A DNA stretch of 64,000 nucleotides. Origin: Hydrogenophaga palleronii_A (GTDB lineage Bacteria > Pseudomonadota > Gammaproteobacteria > Burkholderiales > Burkholderiaceae_C). The stretch lies in assembly GCF_031457455.1 (NCBI RefSeq), contig NZ_JAVDWU010000005.1:62001-126000 (forward strand), in the 5' to 3' direction. The notes under the pieces were generated by a model. The model saw only the letters and a list, made by a program, of their open reading frames with translations. It was not told the origin of the DNA and did not search any database. The position numbers and the translations under genes are program-made. Shown piece after piece: positions 1 through 8,366 of this stretch. The first letter of the stretch is position 1. Every line of letters begins with the position of its first letter.

Positions 1-399
1 GGCATGTGCATGCGCTGGGGCGGTGAAACACTCACCTGGCGCGAACACAGCGTCAAGCTGCCACCGCTGCGAATCTCCTTCCTGCAGGCCATCGCGGGCG
101 GTGTCACCTGGATGATCATGGGTCTGAGCATCTGCAATCTTCTGGGCTGGCGAATCGACTATCCCACCGCCCTGGGCGTGCTGATGCTGGCGGCGGTGGC
201 CGGTGCGCTCACGCATGTGCCGGCGGGCCTGGGCGTGTTGGAGGGGGTGTTTGTAGCCGCCCTGCACGGCCGCTTGCCCGCTTCGGAAATCCTGGCTGCG
301 GTGCTGGCCTACCGCGCGGTCCACCACATCTTGCCGCTGTGCCTGGCCCTTCCCGCGTACGGACTCGATGAAGCATTGGCCAGGCGGCAGCCTGCCTAG
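1..399 (+). CDS. YbhN/AglD-like lysylphosphatidylglycerol synthase TM-domain protein, 3' part
   Basis: This is the C-terminal part of an integral membrane protein of the UPF0104 / lysylphosphatidylglycerol synthase transmembrane family. The reading frame is open to the window edge, so the start lies outside. The visible 130 residues contain hydrophobic helices with the Gly-rich stretch (THVPAGLGVLEGVF) and a following YRAVHHILPL helix, typical of the family C-terminus. Full-length members have about 300 residues. In enterobacteria the homologue ybhN sits next to a cardiolipin synthase and an EEP-family gene; an EEP gene occurs here only far away at 56595. The exact substrate is unknown. Confidence 0.8.
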   Translation, partial: GMCMRWGGETLTWREHSVKLPPLRISFLQAIAGGVTWMIMGLSICNLLGWRIDYPTALGVLMLAAVAGALTHVPAGLGVLEGVFVAALHGRLPASEILAAVLAYRAVHHILPLCLALPAYGLDEALARRQPA

Positions 400-422
400 G
401 GCCTCTTAATGACGGGGGATCC

Positions 423-3041
423 ATGCAGGCTCGCCAATTGCCCCGATCGGGCATGGCCACACGCTCCCGCTCACCGTCCACCAGCGGCACTCAGCCCAGG
501 CGCGCCAGGGGCTCTGTATCCCCTGCGGAGAGCGATCTGCTGACGCCCTACCGGATCAAACGCAACTTCCACGTCACCCCGGAGCCAGCGGGTCAGGCGG
601 CAGAAAAAGGCGCCACAGCGCAGTTCGTGGTGCAGAAGCACTGGGCGAGCCGGCTGCACTACGACTTTCGTCTGGAACTCGACGGCGTGATGAGGAGTTG
701 GGCTGTGCCCAAGGGGCCGAGCCTGGACCCGGCGGTCAAACGCATGGCCGTCGAGGTGGAAGACCACCCCGTGGCCTATGCCGAGTTTGAGGGCCGCATC
801 CCGGCCGGCCAGTACGGTGCCGGCCGGGTCGTCGTGTGGGACAAGGGCCATTGGCATCCCCTGGCCGACGCCCGGGCGGGTTTGCGCAAGGGCAGCCTGA
901 AGTTCGAACTCCAGGGCCATAAGCTGCGCGGCAAGTGGGCGCTGGTGCGCATGAAGGGCCATGACCCGAAAAAACCGGCGTGGTTGCTGCTGAAGGAACG
1001 CGACGGATTCGCCCGGCCGGAAGAAGAATTCAGCATCGTCGAGGCAGAACCTAACAGCGTGGCTTCACTCGGCATGCCTGCGGAAGCCGGTCCCCAGACG
1101 CCTTTGGGGCAATCCGACTGGCCGGCAGAGGCCGTGCCCGGAGAACTGCCGGAAAGGCTCACGCCACAACTGGCCACGCGATCGGAAAAGCTCCCGCCCG
1201 ACGATGCCGAGTGGCAGTACGAGATCAAGTTTGACGGCTACCGTCTGCTGGCACGCATCGAAGGTGCACAGGCGAAGAAGCAGGTGAAGCTTTTCACACG
1301 AAGCGGCCTCGACTGGACCGCGCGGCTCAAGCCCTTGCACCAGGTGTTGCTGGACATGCCCTTGCCCAGTGGCTGGTACGACGGCGAAATTGTGGTGCCG
1401 GGTGACAAAGGTTTGCCGGACTTTGGCGCCCTGCAGCGGTGCTTCGAGAACGGGCGAACCGCGGACGTCGTGTTCCATGTGTTCGATCTGCCCTTTGTGG
1501 ATGGGCACGACCTCCGGTCGCTGCCGCTGCAACAGCGGCGCAACAAGCTGGCCAGTCTGTTGGCCACTGTGGATTCTGATGTGGTTCGGTTCAGCGCCGC
1601 GTTCGAGGGCGCCGGGGCCGACGTGCTGTCGTCTGCCTGCCGGCTCGGGCTGGAGGGCGTCATTGCCAAACGCAAGGATTCGGTCTACCGCGCGGCACGC
1701 AACACCGACTGGCTCAAGCTCAAATGCGGCAGGCGGCAGGAGTTTGTGATCGGTGGCTACACCGAGGGCAAGAATTCTCGTGCCGAGTTGGGCGCGCTGA
1801 TGCTGGGGGTGTTCGACGAAGAGGGGGTCTTGAACCATGTCGGCAACGTGGGCACCGGTTTCAGCGGCTCAACCCTCACCCAGCTGCTGCGCCGCATGAA
1901 GCCATTGAGCCGGTCGACCAGCCCTTTCAGCAAGCGCCCTGGTGTGACCGCCCGGCCTCACTGGCTCGAACCCCGTCTGGTGGCGGAGGTGACGTTCTCC
2001 GACTGGACCAGCCAGGGTCATATCCGGCATGCCGTGTTTCTGGGCCTGCGAGAGGACAAGCCGGCTCGCAGCGTGGAACGCGAATGGCCACCGCCTGCGG
2101 ACACATCCGCGTCTGCTTCTCCCTCTCCTGTACCGCCCATGCCAGCCAAAGCCCCCACCTCGACCCGGCCTGTGCGTGTCACCCACGCGCAGCGTGTCAT
2201 CGATGCCAGCACCGGCGCCACCAAACTCGATCTTTACCGACACTATGATGCCGTGGCCGAACTTATGCTCACCCATGTGAAACAGCGACCCGTCGCGCTG
2301 CTGCGGGCACCCCAAGGCATCGATGGCCAGACCTTCTTCCAGAAGCACCTGTCGGCGGACCTGCCCGGCATCGCGCAGCTGGACCGCCAGCTCTCCCCGG
2401 GCAAGCCCCCGTTGATCGCGATCAACCAGCGCACAGGCCTGTTGGCGGCCGCGCAATGGAACGTGATCGAGCTCCACACCCAGAACGCGTTGGCGCGCAG
2501 TTTCGAGAAGCCCAACCGCCTGGTCTTTGATCTGGACCCGGGCAAGGGCGTGGACTGGGCGCAGGTGCAGGAGGCGGCCGTGCTCACGCAGGCGATGCTC
2601 AATCAATTGGGGCTGCGGTGTTTCCTCAAGACCAGTGGCGGCAAGGGCCTTCATGTGGTGGTGCCGATTCGCCAGCAACACGGCTGGGACGAGGTCAAGG
2701 GCTTTGCCCAGGCGGTGGTCGAGCACATGAGCCAGACCATTCCGCAGCGCTTCGTGGCCAAAAGTGGCCCCAGAAACCGCGTGGGCAAGATCTTTGTGGA
2801 CTACCTGCGCAACGGCCGCGGTGCCACCACCGTCAGTGCCTGGTCGGCACGGGCACGGGCCGGCATGGGCGTGTCGGTTCCGGTGGAATGGGAAGAACTG
2901 GACGCACTGAGCGGCGGCGATCACTGGAACATCCGGAACGTGCCGGACCGGCTTTCCGTCGGCAATGCGCCCTGGCGCGACTATGCCCGCGCAGCGCGTT
3001 CGCTCACGGGCCCCATGAAAATGCTGGGGTACCGGCCATGA
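423..3041 (+). CDS. ligD: ATP-dependent DNA ligase LigD (phosphoesterase-ligase-polymerase)
   Basis: Multifunctional enzyme of bacterial non-homologous end joining: it trims, fills and seals double-strand breaks bound by Ku. The 872 residues read in the order 3'-phosphoesterase (about 45-200, with HYDFRLELDG and PVAYAEFEG), ATP-dependent ligase (about 245-550, nucleotidyl lysine K269 in KFDGYR) and archaeo-eukaryotic primase-type polymerase (about 590-865, metal-binding D703 and D705 in FDLDPGKG, then KTSGGKGLHV). This is the domain order usual in proteobacteria. The ATG at 423 follows a G-rich ribosome site; an internal ATG at 453 is possible. The stop overlaps the ku start by four bases (ATGA), so the two are translationally coupled. 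Confidence 0.96.
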   Translation: MQARQLPRSGMATRSRSPSTSGTQPRRARGSVSPAESDLLTPYRIKRNFHVTPEPAGQAAEKGATAQFVVQKHWASRLHYDFRLELDGVMRSWAVPKGPSLDPAVKRMAVEVEDHPVAYAEFEGRIPAGQYGAGRVVVWDKGHWHPLADARAGLRKGSLKFELQGHKLRGKWALVRMKGHDPKKPAWLLLKERDGFARPEEEFSIVEAEPNSVASLGMPAEAGPQTPLGQSDWPAEAVPGELPERLTPQLATRSEKLPPDDAEWQYEIKFDGYRLLARIEGAQAKKQVKLFTRSGLDWTARLKPLHQVLLDMPLPSGWYDGEIVVPGDKGLPDFGALQRCFENGRTADVVFHVFDLPFVDGHDLRSLPLQQRRNKLASLLATVDSDVVRFSAAFEGAGADVLSSACRLGLEGVIAKRKDSVYRAARNTDWLKLKCGRRQEFVIGGYTEGKNSRAELGALMLGVFDEEGVLNHVGNVGTGFSGSTLTQLLRRMKPLSRSTSPFSKRPGVTARPHWLEPRLVAEVTFSDWTSQGHIRHAVFLGLREDKPARSVEREWPPPADTSASASPSPVPPMPAKAPTSTRPVRVTHAQRVIDASTGATKLDLYRHYDAVAELMLTHVKQRPVALLRAPQGIDGQTFFQKHLSADLPGIAQLDRQLSPGKPPLIAINQRTGLLAAAQWNVIELHTQNALARSFEKPNRLVFDLDPGKGVDWAQVQEAAVLTQAMLNQLGLRCFLKTSGGKGLHVVVPIRQQHGWDEVKGFAQAVVEHMSQTIPQRFVAKSGPRNRVGKIFVDYLRNGRGATTVSAWSARARAGMGVSVPVEWEELDALSGGDHWNIRNVPDRLSVGNAPWRDYARAARSLTGPMKMLGYRP

Positions 3042-3925
3042 AACCCCGCGCCATCTGGAAAGGGGCGATCAGCTTTGGGCTGGTCCATGTGCCGGTGGCG
3101 CTGTATCCCGCGTCCCAGGATGCGGGGATCGATTTCGACTGGCTGGACCGGCGGACCATGGATCCCGTGGGTTACCAGCGCATCAACAAGCGCACGGGCA
3201 AGCCCATCAAGGGCACCGACATCGTCAAGGGCATTGAACAGGAAGATGGCGACTACGTGCTCGTCACCGACGAGCAGATCAAGGCGGCGTACCCCGCCTC
3301 CACACAGTCGATCGACATCGAGACCTTCGTACAGGCCGCCGAGATTCCGTTCCTGCTGTTGGAAAAACCGTACTACCTGGAGCCCATCGGCAAAGGTGAA
3401 AAGGTGTACGCGTTGCTGCGAGAAGCCATGTTCGAGGCGGGGGTGATCGGGATTTCGCGCGTGGTGATGCACACCAAGGAACATCTGGCCGCGCTGGTGC
3501 CGATGGGGCCTGGCCTCGTGCTCAACACCATCCGGTGGGCCAGCGAGATCCGGCCTGTGGACGAGCTGAAATTGCCGCCCGCAGGCAGAGCGGCCGCGGG
3601 TGTGAAACCGGCCGAGCTGAAGATGGCCACCCAGCTGATCGGCGACATGACCACCACCTGGGACGCCGAACGCTATCAGGACCGCTTTGTGGATGCCGTG
3701 CAGAAGCTGGTGAAACAGAAAATTGCCGCAGGTGATACCAAGGTGGTGACGCCCATCGAAGAACCCCCGGAAAAGACAACGACGTCCAATGTGGTCGACC
3801 TCACCGAACTGCTGGCACGCAGCCTGGCGCAGCGCCAGGGGAGCCCAGGGCCCAGAAAAGACCAGAAAAAATCAGCAACCTCGGGCCGGGGCACCGGCAA
3901 AGCCTCCCAGCCCAAGCGCGCGTGA
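3038..3925 (+). CDS. ku: Ku protein, DNA end-binding
   Basis: Homodimeric ring that threads onto DNA ends and recruits LigD. The 295 residues begin MKPRAIWKGAISFGLVHVPV, the standard opening of the bacterial Ku beta-barrel core, which runs to about residue 195. It ends in a Lys/Arg/Ser-rich tail (about 262-295), as in many proteobacterial Ku proteins, where such tails bind DNA. The start overlaps the ligD stop. A GC-rich hairpin (3916-3932) covers the stop codon but has no T-run. End joining matters mainly in non-growing cells, which suits the stress genes that follow. No recombination or repair gene other than ligD is nearby. Confidence 0.95.
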   Translation: MKPRAIWKGAISFGLVHVPVALYPASQDAGIDFDWLDRRTMDPVGYQRINKRTGKPIKGTDIVKGIEQEDGDYVLVTDEQIKAAYPASTQSIDIETFVQAAEIPFLLLEKPYYLEPIGKGEKVYALLREAMFEAGVIGISRVVMHTKEHLAALVPMGPGLVLNTIRWASEIRPVDELKLPPAGRAAAGVKPAELKMATQLIGDMTTTWDAERYQDRFVDAVQKLVKQKIAAGDTKVVTPIEEPPEKTTTSNVVDLTELLARSLAQRQGSPGPRKDQKKSATSGRGTGKASQPKRA

Positions 3926-3947
3926 GGCGCGCGCAACTGATGCCCGA

Positions 3948-4685
3948 TCAGGCAGCCAGCAAGCACTCCTGGCAGGGCGCGGCAGGCAGCAGCCGCTGGT
4001 ATTCGTTGCGCAACACGCCATAACATTCGCAAGCCTGGTCTTCCAGGCCTTCCCGGTCCAGGATCTCGACATGGCCGCGCGCGTAGCGAATGAGCCCCAG
4101 CTTTTGCAGGTGTCCCGCACCTTCGGTCACGCCCTCCCGGCGCACCCCCAGCCGCGTGGCAATCTGTTCCTGGGTCATCAGCACTTCATCGCTGTTGGTT
4201 CGATCAGCTTGCTGGAGAAGGCAGAACGCCACCTGTTGCGTGACCAGGTGGTGCCGGGCACAGATGGCGTGCTGGGCGGTCTGCGTCAGCAGCGCCTGCG
4301 TGTAGCGCAGGAGCACCCGCATGGTGTCCCCGGCGCGCTCGAACTCCTGCATGAGAATGCCCGCTGGAATGCGGTAGGCCTCACCGCTGGCCAGCACCGA
4401 CGCGTAGCCCGAAGAGGGCGTGCCGCTCATGAACAGACTCACCCCCAACATGCCATCGTTGCCGACGAGGGCGGACTCGGCGCAATCGCCGTCTTCCGTG
4501 ACGTGCATGAGGGAAGCGAGCGACGTGGTGGGGAAATAGGCATGAGACAGCGACTGGCCCGGTTCGTACACCGATTCCTTGCGGTTTAGCACCACGCGGT
4601 CCACGTGGGGTTGCAGGCGCAACCAGTCTGCACTTCCCAGTGAAGCCAGCAAGCGGTTGTCCAATGGGCTGGAATGGGTTTGCAT
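3948..4685 (-). CDS. Crp/Fnr family transcriptional regulator
   Basis: 245-residue one-component regulator. It has an N-terminal cyclic-nucleotide-binding-like beta-barrel (about 20-140, containing ESALVGNDGMLGVSLF) and a C-terminal winged helix (about 165-225, containing MTQEQIATRLGVRREGVTEG). There is no N-terminal cysteine cluster, so it is not an oxygen-sensing Fnr; the Cys residues lie near the C-terminus. The effector cannot be told. It faces ku convergently. Upstream, on its own strand, lies a close match to a sigma-54 promoter (4752-4767), so it is probably a member of the local sigma-54 regulon and may pass the signal on to further genes. Confidence 0.88.
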   Translation of the reverse strand: MQTHSSPLDNRLLASLGSADWLRLQPHVDRVVLNRKESVYEPGQSLSHAYFPTTSLASLMHVTEDGDCAESALVGNDGMLGVSLFMSGTPSSGYASVLASGEAYRIPAGILMQEFERAGDTMRVLLRYTQALLTQTAQHAICARHHLVTQQVAFCLLQQADRTNSDEVLMTQEQIATRLGVRREGVTEGAGHLQKLGLIRYARGHVEILDREGLEDQACECYGVLRNEYQRLLPAAPCQECLLAA

Positions 4686-4751
4686 GTTGAACCTTTCAAA
4701 GAATGGTTGAGGCCACCATGCAGGGCATTTGCACGGTCATGGCACACCAAT

Positions 4752-4767
4752 GGCAAACGACATGCCA
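4752..4767 (-). promoter_or_regulatory. Sigma-54 -24/-12 promoter for the Crp/Fnr gene
   Basis: Read on the minus strand: TGGCAT-GTCGT-TTGCC, with GG and GC ten bases apart as sigma-54 requires. The predicted start of transcription is near 4741, giving a leader of about 55 bases before the ATG at 4685. The 247-bp space 4686-4932 holds no gene. Confidence 0.7.
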
Positions 4768-4852
4768 ACCCCTTCTCTGCCCGGTCAAAAAAAAGGCGTT
4801 TCGCCGTCCTGATTGGCGCAGGCAACAGGGGAAAAAGCAGGGAAAAACACTT

Positions 4853-4877
4853 GTCGGATTCCATTCGTCGGATTCCA
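4853..4877. repeat. Direct repeat GTCGGATTCCA x2
   Basis: The 11-mer GTCGGATTCCA occurs at 4853-4863 and again at 4867-4877, a 14-bp period. It lies 86-125 bp upstream of the -24 element of the Crp/Fnr promoter, a usual distance for an activator site. Its role is inferred. Confidence 0.4.
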
Positions 4878-4932
4878 AGCTGCCAAGCAGACGCCCGTGT
4901 ATGGAACCCCGCCGCGTCATTTCCTTTTCTGA

Positions 4933-5970
4933 TCAACCCGTTGGCGGTCGGTCGCCTAATACATCCTGCACATACCACTTCTGGATCATCACCATTCCGG
5001 CCGCCGTCAAGGGCGCCGCGAAAATCAGACCCATTGCACCCGCCACCACCCCGAGCAACACCTGAACGACGATGGTGAGCGCCGGGGGCAAATCCACCAT
5101 GCGTTGCTGCAGGATGGGCGTGAGCACGTAGCTCTCCAGGGCCTGGATGCCCATGTACAGGATGACCACGTAGAGCATTTTTTCCGGTCCGTCCAGCAAG
5201 CCGATGAGGGCAGCCGGCACGAGCGCGATGATCGGGCCGAAGTTTGGAATGAATGACAACAGGGCCGCCACGATTCCGAGGACCAGGGCAAGATCGATCG
5301 ACATCAGCCACAGCCCGACGGTTGTCATCACCCCGATGACCAACATTGCCGCAAGCTTTGCAGCCAGCCAGGATCGCAGGGAAGACCCCACGGCATTCAA
5401 CACTTCCCGCGCCCGGTCCCTCTTGCCGACAGGCACCAGATGCATCAGCCCATTGACGTACATGGGCGGATCAATGGCCAGAAAAAGGCCGACGATCAGC
5501 GCGATGACCAGATTGCCCAATGCGCCAAAGCTTGACGAAAAGAAGCCGCCCAGTGCACCGGCGGCTTCTGAACCTTCGGGCAGCAGTGACCTGATGCGCT
5601 CTTTCTGTTCGAGCAGTTGATGGGTCAGCCGCCACTGGCGCAGGCTGTCTTCGAGCTGCCGCGCCGCCTCCGGAATGCGCTTTCCCAGTTCGGACGCCTG
5701 GTCCGCCATGGCCGAAGCGCCGAAGGCAATCGCCACGCCAAGAAGCAGGGTGGGCACCACCACGGACAGGGCGAGGGAGACGCCGTAGGGCATGCCCGTC
5801 ATGGCACGAACCCATTTGGCGGCGCTGTTGAACATGATCGCGAAAAGCAGCCCTCCGAAAATCGCGAAGAAGGCCTCAGCCGCACGCAACAGCAGCAGCA
5901 CTGCCAGCACAACCAGTGCGACCACAAAGGCTTGAACAAGGGTTCTGGCGGCCGTGCTTTCTTGATTCAA
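4933..5970 (-). CDS. AI-2E family transporter (PerM/YdiK-like membrane protein)
   Basis: 345-residue inner-membrane protein with about eight hydrophobic segments, the TxxxGLWLMSIDLALVLGIVA-type central helices and the LESYVLTPILQQRMVDLPPA signature near residues 275-300, which is characteristic of the AI-2E/PerM permease family. Members include the AI-2 exporter TqsA, but many move other or unknown solutes, so the substrate is open. It ends ERPPTG-like in a short polar tail. It is transcribed away from the DUF1328 gene; the shared 174-bp space carries one sigma-54 promoter for each direction. Confidence 0.9.
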   Translation of the reverse strand: MNQESTAARTLVQAFVVALVVLAVLLLLRAAEAFFAIFGGLLFAIMFNSAAKWVRAMTGMPYGVSLALSVVVPTLLLGVAIAFGASAMADQASELGKRIPEAARQLEDSLRQWRLTHQLLEQKERIRSLLPEGSEAAGALGGFFSSSFGALGNLVIALIVGLFLAIDPPMYVNGLMHLVPVGKRDRAREVLNAVGSSLRSWLAAKLAAMLVIGVMTTVGLWLMSIDLALVLGIVAALLSFIPNFGPIIALVPAALIGLLDGPEKMLYVVILYMGIQALESYVLTPILQQRMVDLPPALTIVVQVLLGVVAGAMGLIFAAPLTAAGMVMIQKWYVQDVLGDRPPTG

Positions 5971-6015
5971 TGTTTTCTCTTTCCGGGGCCGTGCGCATCT
6001 GCCCGGACAAGTTGG

Positions 6016-6031
6016 GGCAAATGAGGTGCCA
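6016..6031 (-). promoter_or_regulatory. Sigma-54 -24/-12 promoter for the AI-2E transporter
   Basis: Read on the minus strand: TGGCAC-CTCAT-TTGCC, a perfect match to TGGCAC-N5-TTGC. The predicted transcript starts near 6005, about 35 bases before the ATG at 5970. Confidence 0.78.
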
Positions 6032-6048
6032 GAGAAAAGTCAATGCGT

Positions 6049-6064
6049 TGGCACGAGGATTGCC
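6049..6064 (+). promoter_or_regulatory. Sigma-54 -24/-12 promoter for the DUF1328 gene
   Basis: TGGCAC-GAGGA-TTGCC, a perfect match. The predicted start is near 6075, 70 bases before the GTG at 6145. Two nested palindromes follow directly: TTGCCC-ATT-GGGCAA (6060-6074) and GGCAAT-ACCT-ATTGCC (6070-6085). Confidence 0.78.
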
Positions 6065-6144
6065 CATTGGGCAATACCTATTGCCTTCCGTTCAGATGAT
6101 CGAATACGCGACATCGGGGAAGTCAATCTCAACCGGGAGCCAAC

Positions 6145-6318
6145 GTGCTGAAATGGGCCATCATTTTTTTTCTTGTCTCGCTGGTCGCCGGCTATTTCGG
6201 TTTTGGCGGCGTTGCCTCAGGCACCAGGACCATTGCAAAGGTTCTGTTCTTTCTGGCCATCACCATTTTCCTGGTGGTGCTCGTTTTTGGCGTTTTGCTG
6301 GGAACGCTGGTCTTTTAG
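6145..6318 (+). CDS. DUF1328 family small membrane protein (YtjA-like)
   Basis: 57-residue protein that is almost wholly two hydrophobic helices around a Gly-Phe-Gly turn (GYFGFGGVASGTRTIAKVLFF). This is the DUF1328/YtjA family of tiny inner-membrane proteins, commonly induced in stationary phase or envelope stress; the molecular role is unknown. The GTG start is chosen because GGGAG sits six to ten bases before it and the family starts at this LKWAIIF segment. It is the first gene after a strong sigma-54 promoter and is followed at 72 bp by a small proline-rich gene that may share its transcript. Confidence 0.85.
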   Translation: MLKWAIIFFLVSLVAGYFGFGGVASGTRTIAKVLFFLAITIFLVVLVFGVLLGTLVF

Positions 6319-6389
6319 TCACCACAGCCGCACACGCCCGTCTGCAACCTTGAAACCCTTCCACGCTGGCGTGGATGCAGGAGATCACC

Positions 6390-6635
6390 ATGAACCTCGT
6401 TTGCCCGGACATCCACAAATGGCAAGCCCTGAGTGGCGCGCCGGATGAGTCCCGAATGCCGATCCGGATGGATCACACACCGAACATCCCGCCCTCGACG
6501 CCCCCCATCCCCGAAACGCCCCCTGAGGTGCCCACCGAGCTGCCTCCTGAAATTGAGGACCCGCCCGTTCCCCCGGAACAGCCACCCATTCAGGAACCCC
6601 CTCAAACACCCGGAAAGATCATTGCCGCATGCTGA
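6390..6635 (+). CDS. Small proline-rich protein, unknown
   Basis: 81-residue protein starting at the ATG that follows CAGGAG. The first 30 residues are mixed. Residues about 31-75 are a PP/PE/PT repeat region (about 30 percent proline), likely an extended, unfolded segment. No signal peptide or membrane helix is evident. Small proline-rich proteins of this kind are common beside stress genes in Comamonadaceae, but I know of no function. It may be co-transcribed with the DUF1328 gene upstream. Confidence 0.6.
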   Translation: MNLVCPDIHKWQALSGAPDESRMPIRMDHTPNIPPSTPPIPETPPEVPTELPPEIEDPPVPPEQPPIQEPPQTPGKIIAAC

Positions 6636-6647
6636 TGAGCTGATCCG

Positions 6648-6671
6648 CTCCCGCCAAGCGGATGGCGGGAG
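6648..6671 (+). terminator. Hairpin downstream of the proline-rich gene
   Basis: CTCCCGCC and GGCGGGAG form a perfect 8-bp stem around an 8-base loop, 12 bp after the stop codon. There is no T-run, so intrinsic termination is uncertain. The rest of 6672-6892 shows no gene and no -24/-12 match. Confidence 0.35.
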
Positions 6672-6892
6672 GCACGGTTCAAAGGGATGGCTGGCGAACC
6701 TCGGAAGCAGGCATTTTGCTCACCGCAGCGGCCCGGGGGTGTGCAATCATGCCGGGCGGAAAGTGGCATGATGAGCATTTTTTCGCAGGGAGGCAGTGAC
6801 AGGCGTTGCCATGGCATGTGGGATTGCGTGCCACTGCAGCGGGAGCGCCATCACTCACTCGGCCACCCTCGCGCCACTCAAGGTGAATGCAC

Positions 6893-8332
6893 ATGACCCA
6901 CGCCCTGATCGTAGAAGATGATGTGGATTCGGCCGTGACGCTCAAGGCGTTGATCGCGAGCGAAGGTCTCACCGTTTCCACCGCCTTCAACCTGCTGGAT
7001 GCGCGCAAGCAACTGGCGCTTCAATCGCCCGACATTGTGTTGCTGGACCTGAAGCTTCCCGACGGAAGCGGCATGGACCTGTTCAACGACCCCGACCTGT
7101 TGTCGAACTCCGAGGTGGTGCTGGTGACCGGCCACGCGAGCCTGGAAACGTCCATTCTCGCGCTGCGACTCGGCGCGGTGGACTACATTGTCAAACCCAT
7201 CACCCACAAGCATTTGCAAGGGCTGCTCTCGCGGGTGACAAAACCCTCGGTGCTGAAGGCAGAAGTGGCAGATTTGACGGCAAAACTTGCAGCCAGCGGT
7301 CATTTCGGGAAACTGTGGGGGCGTGCGCCCAGCATGCGACGCATCTATGAGCAGATTTCCCGCGTGGCCGGCACCGGTGTCACGGTGTTCATCACGGGAG
7401 AAAGCGGCACGGGCAAGGAAGTGGTGGCACAGACCATTCACGACCTGAGCCGGCGACGGAAGATGCCGTTCCTCGGTGTCAACTGCGGTGCGATTTCTCC
7501 CCATCTGATCGAGAGCGAAATTTTTGGCCACGAGAAGGGCAGCTTCACAGGCGCAGACCGCCAGCACCAAGGTTTCTTCGAACGCGCCGCAGGCGGCACG
7601 CTCTTTCTCGACGAAATCACCGAGATGCCGCTCGACCTTCAGGTCAAGCTCCTGCGGGTGCTCGAGACAGGTCGTTTCATGCGGGTGGGCGCCACGCAGA
7701 GCCAGGAGACCGATGTGCGCATCGTGGCCGCCACCAACCGTTCCCCTCAGCAGGCGGTAGCGGCGGGGCGGTTGCGCGAAGACCTGATGTACCGCCTGAA
7801 CGTTTTCCCCATCGACCTGCCGCCGTTGCGGGAGCGTTTGTCTGACGTGGGCTTGCTGGCAGAGCATTTCCTGCGCGGCATTGGTGAGCAGGAGGGCCGC
7901 GCAAAAACGTTCACGCCCGAAGCCCTGGACCAGCTGGCACGCTATTCGTGGCCCGGCAACGTGAGGGAGCTGCGCAACGCCGTGCACCGCGCCTATGTCA
8001 TGGCACAAGGCACGCAGATTGATGCGCAGTGGCTACCGGGTGCCGGCGATGAGCAGATGGCCGTTGCGCCTGTCATGGACGCGCCAGTGCCACAGAGCGA
8101 GGTCCCAGCCCCCCAGCGCGAAACCGCTCAAGCCGCCCCAGCGCCCCAGAGCGCCGTGGTCGAGCTTCCCATTGGGATCACCATTGCCGAGGCCGAACAA
8201 CGTCTCATTCTGGCCACGCTGCGCCACTACCGGCATCAGAAGGAGCGCACGGCGGCTGCCTTGGGGGTCAGCTTGAAGACGCTTTACAACCGCCTCAAGC
8301 AGTACGCTGCTGAGAGGGACGTCGAAGAGTAG
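6893..8332 (+). CDS. Sigma-54-dependent response regulator (NtrC family activator)
   Basis: 479-residue bacterial enhancer-binding protein. The receiver domain (1-120) has phosphoacceptor D52 with T79 and K101. The AAA+ domain has Walker A GESGTGKE (169-176), Walker B with D240-E241, and the sigma-54-contacting loop GSFTGA (216-221), a Ser variant of the canonical GAFTGA. A Fis-type helix-turn-helix closes the protein (about 435-472), after an Ala/Pro/Gln-rich linker. The ATG at 6893 is preferred to the one at 6887 because AAGGTGA lies six bases before it. It is not next to a dedicated kinase; the nearest candidates are the hybrid kinases at 12996 and 24726. It is the obvious activator for the -24/-12 promoters around it. 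Confidence 0.93.
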   Translation: MTHALIVEDDVDSAVTLKALIASEGLTVSTAFNLLDARKQLALQSPDIVLLDLKLPDGSGMDLFNDPDLLSNSEVVLVTGHASLETSILALRLGAVDYIVKPITHKHLQGLLSRVTKPSVLKAEVADLTAKLAASGHFGKLWGRAPSMRRIYEQISRVAGTGVTVFITGESGTGKEVVAQTIHDLSRRRKMPFLGVNCGAISPHLIESEIFGHEKGSFTGADRQHQGFFERAAGGTLFLDEITEMPLDLQVKLLRVLETGRFMRVGATQSQETDVRIVAATNRSPQQAVAAGRLREDLMYRLNVFPIDLPPLRERLSDVGLLAEHFLRGIGEQEGRAKTFTPEALDQLARYSWPGNVRELRNAVHRAYVMAQGTQIDAQWLPGAGDEQMAVAPVMDAPVPQSEVPAPQRETAQAAPAPQSAVVELPIGITIAEAEQRLILATLRHYRHQKERTAAALGVSLKTLYNRLKQYAAERDVEE

Positions 8333-8366
8333 GTTTCGGGATTTCTTTCTGGTGTTGGAGCGCAGT

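Noticed and set aside
4746..4761. Plus-strand TGGCAC-ACCAA-TGGCA resembling a -24/-12 promoter
   Set aside because: The -12 box lacks TTGC and no plus-strand gene follows; the minus-strand match at the same place is better.
6825..6840. GGCATGTGGGATTGC before the sigma-54 activator gene, resembling a -24/-12 promoter
   Set aside because: The spacing between GG and GC is 11 rather than 10 bases, which sigma-54 does not normally tolerate.
6687..6896. Small plus-strand frame before the sigma-54 activator
   Set aside because: No ribosome site, no family, and composition like non-coding sequence.
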